NCBI GenBank assembly: GCA_037157565.1
Contig: JAZHRO010000039.1
Coordinates: forward strand, 39,804,001-39,868,000
DNA length: 64,000 bases
Direction: 5' to 3'
From: Thalassia testudinum
Lineage: Eukaryota; Streptophyta; Magnoliopsida; Alismatales; Hydrocharitaceae
Position 1 is the first letter of the stretch. Each line of letters opens with the position of its first letter. The notes under the pieces were generated by a model. That model saw only the letters and a program-made list of their open reading frames with translations. It was not told the origin of the DNA and made no database searches. Of the stretch, positions 10,601 to 22,600 are shown piece by piece. The position numbers were made by a program, and so were the translations under genes.

Positions 10601-13600
10601 GGAGAGGAGACCTTCTTTGGCAGGGAGGAGGTTGGTCGTGCTGCGGTGGCCTATTTCAGGGATTTCACGGGGAGGCGGAGCAGAGGGGGTTGGAGGTGGC
10701 AGGGAGTGGATGTGCTGAGCGTCACGGTGGACCAGGCTTTGGGCCTCACCTCTCCTTTCATGGAGGGTGAGGGAAGGGATGCGGTTTGGGGTCTTAATGG
10801 GGAGGGATGCCCCAGACCAGATGGCTTCCCTGTTGCCTTCTTTAAGGAGTTTTGGGCATTGACGAAACGGGAGGTGATGCAAATGATGGAGGAATTTGCA
10901 GAGGGTAATAGGGGGTTCGACAGGTTGAACATGTTCTACCTTTTTCTGCTGCCCATGAAGGAAGGTACGGAGGCAACAAGCTTCGGCCCATCCTGGGGGA
11001 GCTTATCTCACCGGTACAGACAGCATTCATCCCAGGAAGGGGTATTTTAGGCGATTTTGTGGTTGCCTTGGAGGCCCTCGTGGCATGGAAGCGGGAGCGG
11101 AGGAAGGCCTTCCTTTGGAAGGTTGATTTCAGTAAGGCCTATGACTTGGTACAGTGGGACTTCCTGTGGACGTCTCTGGTGAGAAGAGGTTTTCCCTAGG
11201 TTTAGATTGACTGGATGAAGCGATGCGTGACCACGACCTCCTCCGTGTTGGTCAACGGGAACCCTGCAGGTGGGTGGGTGCAGCCCAGAAGGGGAGTTCG
11301 GTAGGGCTGCTCACTTGCTTCGATGTTTTTTGTACTGGCGGTAGATGCTCTAGCAAGAGCAACTCACATGTCCTGTGTGAGGGGACTGATCAGTGGCTTT
11401 GGGGGTGGTGGCGGAAGGGAGGTCCCTCTGCTGCAGTATGCGGATGATACGCTATTTTTGGTGGAGGGGTCGGTTGTGGCGGTGAGGAGATTGAGGATAG
11501 TATTGGAGCTCTTTGGAGAGGCCTCGGGACTGCATATCAACTATCTGAAGTCCAACTACATTCCGATGAGCACGACGACTGAGGAGGTTGTGGAGGTGGC
11601 GGGCGCCCTTCGGATCGGAGTGGGTGCGCTACCTTTGGTGTACCTGGGGCTACCGCTTTCTGACAGACGTCTTAAGGTGCTGGACTGGATCCCGCTTCTG
11701 GCGAAGATGGGGAGGAGGTTGACGGGTTGGTTATCCAGGCTTTTATCGAGGGGAGGGAGGTTGACCTTGGTGAAGGCGGTGTTGTCCTCCATTCCGATTT
11801 TTTTCCTCTATGTTCAGGGCGTCGCGTCAGGTGGAGAAGATTTCGGGGCTTATGAGAGACTTCTTTTGGTCTAACATAGGAGCAACCGGGTAGGGGGCGA
11901 GGTTGGTGGCCTGGGAGGAGGTGTGTTGGTTGCTGCAGGATAGTGGGTTGGGGGTTAGAGATGTGGGGAGGCTCAACTTGAGCCTCCTCATGAAGTGGAT
12001 TGCCAGGTTGGTTGGGCAGGAGTGGGGTCTCTTTGGTAATGTCATGCGGCATGGCTACGGCTCTTTTCTCTTGTGGGAGCCGCTGGAGCCCCCCCTCCAG
12101 GGGCGTCCCACTTCCTCAGAGGTTTGGTGAAGCTGGCTCCGAAGGTGCGACCCTTCTTCTCCCCGGAGTTTCGTGCGGGGGACACCTTCAGGTTTTGGCT
12201 TGACGACTAGTAGGGGCAGGGGAGCAGCCTCAGTGACAGGTTTCCTCGCCTCTTCGGGAGGGCGAGGGCTTCGACATCCACGGTTGGAGATTGCTGGGAT
12301 GGGGCGTGGTGGCCAACTTTTTGGGGAGGTCTCTCCGATCAGAGAGTTGTAGAGTTTCAGCAGTTACTTCAGGAGCTAGAGGGCTGGGCACCCGAGGAGG
12401 GGAGAGATGCTTTTTCTTGGTCTGATGGGGAGTTCACCATGGCGAAGGTGTTTGGAGAGCTGGGTGGCACTACACAGCCTGCAGACGCGGACCTCTCCAG
12501 TGACTGCAGGTTGCTTTGGCAGGCGAAATGCCTGCTGAAGGTTAAGGTTTTCTTTTGGCTCTTGCAGAGAGGAAGGATTGTGACAAAGATGTGGAGGGCA
12601 AGATGGGCGCAGATGGACGATGTGAAATGCTCATTTTGTGGAGAGGCAGAGGAGGACGTGCAACATCTTTTCTCCCAGTGCCCTTTTGTTTCACTTGTTT
12701 GGCAGAGATTGGACCAGCCCTGGATAGACCACTGGTATGTGTCTAGCTTTTGGTCGTTGTTTTGGAGAGGCAGCGCCACGCGTGAGGTGACCACCTTCCG
12801 GTCCAAGAGAGATAGAGCCACGATGCTGGCTGTATTGTGGTGTGTGTGGTTGGGGAGGAACGGAGTCGTGTTTAGGGGGGAGAGGTCTTATGTGGAGAAT
12901 GTTATCTTGTCTATCTCCTCCTAGGTGGCCTCCTGGGAGTTTGGTTTGTAATTTGTAATGGTCTGACGTTTTGGTGGAATGAATTTGGGTGGTTATCGGT
13001 CGGATAACTACCCTTTTACTTTTCAAAAAAAAATTTCATTATGTATGTAATCTGCTAATATTTTAGAAGTTCATGTATAAATATATGCTTCATGATTGCA
13101 CTTTTTTCTTTGATTGATTCTAAGGATTCTATGGTAATGCTTTTATGTGGATGCCATTTTGACAAGCGTATTGCATCATGACCTCTAAACCTAGAAAGAG
13201 ACCCACTTCTTAAAACTTCTTGTTTGGATTATGTCTGCATCAAAGCACACTTCTCTAAACCAATCTCCTAAAACTTGTTTTGCACATGACAATGAAGGAG
13301 CAGATGGAGACAGTGGTGGATGGGAGAGAGGAGAGGGACGTTGCAAAGGGGAGGGTGGTGGAGCAGGTAGATGGCAGAAAGGTGAGAGAAATTGAAAAGG
13401 AGAGGGCAGAGGAGAAGGTGGAGATGGTGGCACATGACAGCGAGGAGGAGGTTGCAAAGGAGAGAGCGGACGAGCAGGTGGAGATAGTGGCAGATGGTGG
13501 AGAGGAGAGGGAAGTTTCAAAGGAGAGAGTGGACAAGCAGGTTGAGATGGTGGCGGATGGCAGAGGGGAGAGAGAAATTGAAAAGGAGAGAGTAGAGGAG

Positions 13601-16600
13601 CAGGTGGCAGGTGGTGAAGGTGAAGTTGCAAAGGAGGGAGCGGAGGAGCAGGTGAAGATGGTGGCAGGTGGTGGAGAAGAGGGAGAAGTTGCAAAGGAGA
13701 GAGTACAGGAGCAGGTGGAGATGGTGGTGCATGGCAGAGAGGAGAGAGAAGTTGCCAAGGGGGAAGAAGGGACGGTGCTCAAGTATGGGGAGGTGGCAAT
13801 AGAAGCTCCAACAGGTGAGGTGGAGGTTTTGGACTTCCTAAAGAATATTGATCTGAAGGTATAGTCCGAGCTTAGTTTTTTCATTTACTTCCAATCTTGC
13901 ATGCATTTTTGTTTCCCGTGTTGTCCGCTAAATTTAGTAAGTTCCTATCTGCACAAATAGAGGATGTTATTATTTGCTTAGAAGGAAGCTCATCAAGTAT
14001 GTCGGATTGATGGGTCTCCAGATTGTCTGCAACATAAGCAGACACTGTCTTCTAATTGGTGTAGAAAAGAGTGAGTAGGATAGGAATTTCAACAGGGTGA
14101 ACTGTATACCTATAAAAAAGAATCTGAATTCAGATCCATATTCGTTTAGTCTAGATATGTACACGACTGTGAGTCTGATGAGTCAAATTTGGATCACAAT
14201 TTCCCATTCATTTTTTAATCTAATTATGATGGTATCTGGTTGTTTAAAGTTCAATGTGGTTATGTCTACTCACCCCAACCAACTCTCCCCTACCAATCCC
14301 CTGCAGTTATGATTCCGACATCAAACTTCCTATTTGGTCAAGAAGAAGTGAGATATCAATCAGATAGGCATAGATTGGATATTGTGGTGTTTGCTTTGAC
14401 CGCATGTTTCTACATTTCCAGAACATGTCCTGATGTTTATTAGATCCTTTTAACTGTGCCGAGAGATGTGATCTATTATGGTGGTATGTTTAGTACCACA
14501 TAGTGGAGTGAAGAAAAGTATGGTGTGTGGGAGTCAATAAATACGTTGTTGTACCCGCATTTGTTTCTTGAGAAAAATAAAACTATTAGCTCTATTGGGG
14601 CTTTCTCCCATGGTTCTCTCCCCACTCTTCGTGAGTGGGGTTTCCACGTAAATGTAAGTGTTCCTTGATTATTTTATGCTTTTGATATTTTGTTATGTTT
14701 CTTGATTGTTGAAAGTTGTGATTTATTGTAGTGGTACATTTAGTACCACATGGTGAAACAAAGAAAAGTATGGTGTGTGGGAGCCCATAAATAGGCATTG
14801 TACCTCCTATTTGTTTCTTGTTGAGAGATGTGATTTATTGTAGTGGTATGTTTAGTATCACATAGTGGAGCGAAGAAAAGTATGGTGTGTGGGAGCTTAT
14901 AAATAGGTTGTATCCTCATTTGTTTCTTGAGAAGAATAGAACTATTATCCTGATCAGGGCTTTCTCCTGTGGTTTTCAAACCACTCTTTGTGAGTAGGGT
15001 TTCTATGTAAACCCAAGTATTTCTTGATTGTTTTGTGCTTTTGATATCTTGTTACATTTTTGCTTATTTATATTTTATAACATGGTATTAGAGCAAGTCG
15101 ATCATGGGTTTATTTGTTTTTTAGATTATTATTTTGTTTATTATCAAGTATTTATCATTTTGGGTTCTTGGAAGTGGATTTGCCATGTTTATGGCATCCA
15201 ATGCTTGATTGAAAGGAGGGGCGCGATCCACGCATGGAGGCGCAAGGGCGGTGCTTCATCGCGTCGAATCGAGGAGCGTAAGAGGTTGAAGCGGTTGGTA
15301 ATGAGATCGAAGGCCTGGAGCTTGAAAGGTGTTTGAGCAGTCAAATGAGGTGTTGCGACGAGATGGAGAGCTCCTCTATCTTCTCCAATCGGAGTAGGCA
15401 GCGTGGAGGAGCACTGTGGTGGCGCAACTGTGAGGATACGTGGTAGCATTGGGATGCGATTGATGGTGTCGACCTCGATAGCCATGGCGATGGTGATGAA
15501 GGCGAAGGAGGTGAGATCAGTGTTGTTGAAGGCGTGTGAGCAACGATCAAAGAAGGTGAGATCCTCACCACTGGTGTTGGCGTAGCAAGAAGCTCTAGTT
15601 GAAGTGGCGGCGGGGAAGCTGTTGAGGGTGAGGATCCGAGCGGCAGAGGCTTAACCTTGGAGAGGAGGACGATTGTGGCACTATGAAGTCAGAGATGGTG
15701 GAGAACGTAGGGCAAGGTTGGCACTGCATAGAGGGCTCTAACAGTGTCATGTCTTTGGGTTCATTTGAACCCTAAGGTGCGGTAATATTTGCCATTCTTA
15801 GCTCCCTCTTTGCTTTATATGTTATTTTGTTAATTAATAGATTTACAAAAAAAGAAGAAAAGAAAAGAAAAAAAAGGAAGGGAGAGAAAGGAAGGAAGAT
15901 AAAGAAATAAATGATGGAAAAAAGGGAGAGAAAAGAAAAAAAATAATGATGAAAAAAAATGAAGTTGAAGAGAAGAGGGAAAAAGCTCTTTTCTATTTTA
16001 TTTTTCTCTATGTTTATTTTTTCTCTCATACCATTATGGGAGAAAGGAGGATTGTAAGAAATTATTTTCTAATCCTAGGAGAGACTCTTTTGTGAGGTCT
16101 CCATGAAAGAGGCACTTTTCAAAGTTTTCAAATCGGATGGCACCAACACCAAATCAGTCATCTACGACTTATCTTCAAACTCCTACCTGTACTTGTCTAC
16201 AAGAAAGTTCAACAACAACAACCAAGCCTTTTCCCACACTAAGTGGGGTCAGCTATATGGATTCTTTGCCTTCACACAGATCAATTTTCAGCTATTTCAG
16301 GACTTAAATTAAAGTAATTGAGGTCATACTTAATAGTTTCCTTCAAACATTTGTTTGGTCTTCCTCGCCCCCTTTTAGTGGGTTTAGCCTCCAACTTCTC
16401 GCATCTCCTAACTGGAGTATCTAGTGGCCTTTTTTGTAAATGTTCAAACCACCTTAGACGTATCTCTCTCATTTTATCCTCTATCGGTGCCACCCTAACC
16501 TTATTTTTAAAAATCTCATTTGAAAAAGTCGACGAGAATGCAGAAAAGCCGACGACACAAGGCAGCTGTGACTTGCAGCGTTAGTTGAGGATGTAAAGAA

Positions 16601-19600
16601 GTTGGCGACACAAGAGACATAACGAAGCCGTAACCTGGCAACATCATTTGATTTGTGGTGTGTTTGTTTTTGCTTTATAGAGTTGGGATATCTATTGTGT
16701 AAGTTAAACATTCCATGCTCTAGCTTGAGGGAGAGTGTTGAGAGATGTGGTCTATTGTAGTGATATGTTTACTACTACATAGTGGAGCGAAGAAAAGTAT
16801 GGTGTATGGAAGCCTATAAATAGGTTGCTCTACCCTCATTTATTTCTTGAGAAAAGTAGAGCTATCAGTTCTATTGGAGCCTTTTCCTGTGGTTTCTCTT
16901 CGCTCTTCGTGAGTAAGGTTTCAATGTAAATCCAGGTGTTCCTTGATTGTTTTATGCTTTTGATATCTTGTTATGTTTTCGCTTATTTATATTTTACAAA
17001 AAAGTAAATTTTATATATGTATGCTTATTGAGAGTTGATTAATGCTATTTGGTTGGTTTTTCCGTGTGTTTCTTTTTTGAAGAAATAAAGGAGGGTCACT
17101 TAAGAGGTGTTATTTTTCCATCTGTGGCTTGGGAAGAAGTTTGTAAACCAGTGAAGAAAAGGGGCTTGGGAGTTTGAGATTTAGGGAAAATGAATGATAG
17201 TTTTTTAACTAAATGAATTGGTAGACTGCTTGAGAACATAGAGGGCCTATTGGGGAATGCCTTTCGTACGTGTTATGGTAGCCCGCTGTGTTGAAATCTC
17301 TTGTTGCCTCATTCGTAGGGTGCTTCACTTTCTTAAAGTGCTCACCTTAAGTGTAGAGCTTCTTTGTTTTTGTTGTTGGCTCAGGTAATTTTTTCAGATT
17401 TTAGTTGGATGACTAGATGGGTGAGGGGAGATTGTGTGACCGGTTCCCCAGGTTATTTGCGTTGGCCACGGATAGGGGGGCCAAGGTGGTTGACGTGTGG
17501 GTGAACTTGTTTTTGGGGAACTTATCGGATCAAAGGATACATGAGGTTTCATCTCTGTTGCAGGAGTTGGAGGGTTTTCAGCCAGAGGGTAGTGTGGATG
17601 CTTTCTGTTGGGAGGAGGGAGATTTCTTGATTAGAGATGCTTATAGGAGGTTGGGGACTGGAGGGTTGTGGATGGATATAGATTTCATTAGAGACTGCAG
17701 TCAAATTTGGTTGGCATCTTATCCACTAAAGGTGAAGATCTTCACCTGGTGGTGCTTAGGAGGGACAAACTTATGACGAGGGTGTGGAAGGCCAGGTGGG
17801 TGCCCGAGGTGGATAAAGGATGCCCTTTCTGTCTCGAGGTAGATGAGGATATTGATCACTTATTTTTCCGTTGTCTCTTTACTACTCAAATTTGGAGTCA
17901 CTTTGATGCAAGATGGACACATTCTACTTTTTAATGATTTTTGGAGGTCTTTCAGTATGGGAATAGGAATGTGGGCTAGAATGCTTTTAGGTTGAGGAAG
18001 GAGAGGGCGAGACCTTTGACTGTTCTCTGGGGCATCTAGCTGGGAAGGAATGTGGTTGTTTTCAAGGGGCAACATCGTTATGTTGAGAATTTTGTTGTGT
18101 CTATCTCTTCTTTGAGTGGTCTTTGGAGGTCTAGTTTGCAATTTGGCTTTGTGTTTTGACCTTCTAGATTTTTATTAATATAATTGCTAGGTGGTTATCA
18201 ATCGGATAACCACCCTTTCTCTTTTAAAAAAAGGGTCACTCAAGAGATAGCAATCCTTTGGACTCATCAATTGCCCTTTTTAAAATACAAGTATTAGAAG
18301 GGTATCCCCTCCTTTACAAAGTAGCCTAGAGATCTTCAAAGACTAGAGCCTGGTTTGTCACTGTTGAGAATAAAGCTAGCAATGTGGCAAGCAGCAGGCC
18401 ATGTGGCAAGTGTCATGTGGCAGCATATGAAGGGCCCCAATGGCCAGCGGTTTTGGTGGTCCAAGGGACCAAAATTGGAGGCTTTGCTTAATTGTTAAGT
18501 TTAACTATTTTTAGTAAAGTTATTTTTAAGAAAATAGTTTGTAATTTGTTTTGATTAAAGATAAGATCTTTTTCTATTTTTAGATTTGTTTCCAAATTAT
18601 AGGGATATGTTCCCTCTATAAAAAGTTTTCCCATCTTCTCTATTTTGAGCAATACAATATTTCCAACAATCAAAGACTCCTCTCCTCTCTCTTTATTTCT
18701 ATCTCCAAAGCCAACCACCAAGGCCACCGTCGGTCACCACTACGTTGGCCCCCAGCCTGCAGGTGGTGCTCCTCTATGCCTTTAAGCCCACGCGTGCATA
18801 GGCCTTCATGTGGACTATTTTTCCCACGCATGTGGAGCTTCCACACTCAACTATTTTGTCAACTCTTGACATGGTATCAGAGCCTTCGGTCTAGGCTCCC
18901 TGTGTGTGTGGGTATCCTGACCACACGTTGGTGGCTCTCGCATCCAAGAAGTCCTCCTTGACCAATCTGGCACCTTACATGGAGAAGGAAGATTAAAAGA
19001 AGATGACGGAGGAAGCCATGACGGTAGGAGATGTCACACTCGACCTCAGAGAGAGCAACGTGGTTGTTTCCGGGACAACCATCAAGCTAAGTGGCGCTTC
19101 CAACTACATCTTGTGGGCTTGCGCCTTCAAGATCTTCGTTGGATGCCAGGAGAAACTAGGTATTCTCTTTGAGGAGGTGCCAGAATTCAAAGATGACAAG
19201 AAGAAATTCGAGAACTACGTTGTCATGAACTAGCTCATGAACTCAATGGATCCATCCATAGCCTCGAATATGCTCTACAAAAAGAGTGCATTTGAGATTT
19301 GGATGGCCCTCGAGAAGAGGTATGCCTGAACCTCAAACAACGGTCGCATCATCGAACTCTACACCTATATCTGGACGGCCAATCAAGGAGATCTTCCCTT
19401 GACAAAATACTACGAGAAGATGGAGGTGTTATTTGAGGAGTTGGAGATTTACGAGTCTCTCTGTTGCGACAAGCAGCGGGAGACACGAGCAGTTTGGCAA
19501 TCTGCGAAGTTTTTATCGGGATTGAATTCTCGTTATTGAGCCACTTGCGATCAGATTCTTGCTTTAGAAGGGAAGATGGATTTTGAGACCATCTTCTACC

Positions 19601-22600
19601 GTCTCTTCAAGATGAAGATTCCCAAGGAGGAAGACACGCCAAGAGGCGAGAGCTCTGCACTTGCTATTCCATAAGTAGGTGCGAGGCGAGGATGAGGGAG
19701 TGGACGTGGTCCTATCCGCGTCTATCCGAAGTGCTAACATTGTTGACGTAACAATCATCCATATGACAAGTGTTGGGAGAAGTTTGGGAGGCCACAATGT
19801 GGGGATATTAGCACCTCACACCTAAACTCCCTAACTCAAGAAGACCTTGAGAAGCTACGTGCTCTTCTGAGAGAAGACAAGTCTACGGTGGCCATCGCGG
19901 TGACTACTCAGGTTGCCATAGAAGTAGCGACTTTGGATGTTGCAAGAGGATTCGCCATCGACTTGTCAAACAAGAAGATTGAGAGCTTAGTTCTTGAAGA
20001 AGATGAATGGTGGGGTGTTTAGCCTCACAAGTGGAAGATCAAGTTGTTTGCCTCGCGACCCTCAACTTAAAGGGAGTGTTGAGAATAAAGCCAGCCACGT
20101 GGTAGCCAGTAGGTCACGTGGCAAGTGTCACGTGGCTCCATCTGAAGGGCCCTACTGGCCGGCGGTTTTGGTGGTCCACGGGGCTAAAATTGGAGGCTTT
20201 GCTTAATTATTAAGTTTAACTATTTTTAGTAAAGTTATTTTTAGGAAAATAGTTTGAGATTTGTTTTGATTAGTGATAAGATCTTTTTCTATTTTTGGAG
20301 ATGTGGATTGTTTCCAAATTGTAGGGATATGTTCTCTCTATAAAAATAGTCTTCCCATCTTTTTTATTTTGAGCAATACAATATTTCCAACAATTAAAGG
20401 CTTCTCTCCTTTTTTTTTTATTTCTCTCTCCAACGCCAGCCACCAAGGCCACCGTCGGCCACCACCACGTCGACCCCCAACCTGCCGGTGGTGCTCCTCC
20501 ATGCCTTCAAGCCCACGGGTGCAGAGTCCTCCACGTGGACTATTTTTCCCATGCACGCAGAGCCTCCACGCTCAAATATTTCGTCAAATCTTGATATGGT
20601 ATCAGAGCCTTTGGCTTAGGTTTCCTGTGCGTGTGGGTATCCTGACCACACGTTGGTGGCTGTCGCATCTAAGAAGTCCACCTCGACCAATCTGGCGCCT
20701 TACGTGGAGAAGGAAGATTAGAAGAAGATGACAGAGGTAGCCATGGTGGTCAGAGACGTCATGCTCGGCCTTGGAGAGAGCTAGGTGGTTGTTTTTGGGA
20801 CAACCATCAAGCTACGTGGCGCTTCCAACTACGTCTTGTGAGCTCGTACCTTAAAGATCTTCGTTGGATGCCAAGAGAAACGGAGTATTCTCCTTGAGGA
20901 GGTGCCGGAATTCAAAGATGACAAGAAGTTTGAAAAGAACTACGTCGTCATGAACTAGCTCGTGAACTCGATGGATCCTTCTATAGCCTCGAATATGCTC
21001 TACAAAAAGTGAGCGTTTGAGATTTGGATGGCCCTTGAGAAGAGGTATGCCCGAACCTCAAACAACGCTTGCATCATCAAACTCTACACCCATATCTGGA
21101 CTGCCAGTCAAGGAAATCTTCCATTGACAAAATATTACGAGAAGATGAAAGTGTTATTTGAGGAGTTGGAGATCTACAAGCCTTTCTGTTGCGACAAGTA
21201 GCGGGAGACAAGGGCGATGTGGCAATCTTCTTAGTTTTTATCGAGATTGAATTCTTGTTATCGAGCCACCCATGATCGGATTCTTGCTTCAGAAGGGAAG
21301 ATAGATTTTGAGACCATCTTTTATCGTCTCCTCAAAATGGAGATCCCCAAGGAGGAAGGCACGCCAAGAGGCAAGAGCTTTGCACTTGCTATTCCAGAAG
21401 CTGGTGCGGGGTGAGTACAAGGGAGGTCCTGGCTGCGTCTACTCGAAGTGCCAACATTGTGGACGCAACAATCATCCATAAGACAAGTGTTGGGAGAAGT
21501 TTAGAAGGCCATCACGTGGGACTACTAGCACCTTACACGTGGACTCCCCAACTTAAGAAGACTTTGAGAGGCTACGTGTTCTTTTGAGAATTTGAGAGAA
21601 GGCAAGTCTACAGTGGTTGTTGCGATGACTATTCAAGTTGCCATAGAAGCAACGACTCTGGAGGTCGTAAGAGGATTCGTCATCAACTTGTCAAAAGAGA
21701 AAATTGAGATCTTGGCTCTCGAAAAAGATGAATGGTGGGGCATTTAGCCTCACAAGTTGAAGACCAAGTCGTCGGCCTCGCAACCTTCGACTTGAGGAGA
21801 GTGTTGAGAAAAAAGCCAGACACGTGGCAGCATCTGAAGGGCTTTAGTGGCCGGCGATTTTGGCGGTCCAAGGGATCAAAATTAGAGGCTTTGCTTAATT
21901 GTTAAGTTTAGCTATTTTTAGTAAAGTTGTTTTTAGGAAAATAGTTTGGGATTTGTTTTGATTAGAGATAAGATCTTTTTCTATTTTTAGAGATGTGATT
22001 TGTTTCCAAATTGTAGAGATATGCTCTTTCTCTAAAAAAAGTCTTCCCATCTTTTTTATTTTGAGCAGTACAATATTTCCAACAATCAAAGGCTCCTCTC
22101 CTTTCTCTTTATTTCTCTCTCCAATGCCGGCCACCAAGGCCACCGTCAGCCACCAGCCTGTTGGTGGTGCTCCTCCATGCCTCTAAGTCTATGCGTGCGT
22201 AGTTCTCCATGTGGATTATTTTTCCCACGCACATGGAGCTCTACGCTCAACTATTTTGTCCCTTGAAAAATACCCCATTTCTATGCATACACATTGACCA
22301 TAAAATAGAAAGTGGATGTTCCCCTTCCCTTTTACAACTGAAATCCCCTCGTCCAAAAGAGCCCCAAAAAGCATTCCAAGAGTACTCGAACCAATCAATC
22401 TCGGCTGATTTCCAGGCTTCCTTTGAAAACTGGCAGTTGAAAAATAAACGATGGCAGTCTTCTGGATGTAGTGATTTTCAGACTACAATAATCAGGAAAT
22501 GTAGAGATTGACATTTCCTGATTATTGTAGTCTGAAAATCTGAGGGGTGTTTTTTTTATTCTCAAACTGCATGCAAATACCCCTATGTTTTTTTGCCAAG

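Noticed and set aside
15772..16029. Minus-strand Phe-rich frame resembling a membrane protein
   Set aside because: Translation of a GAAA-rich low-complexity tract.
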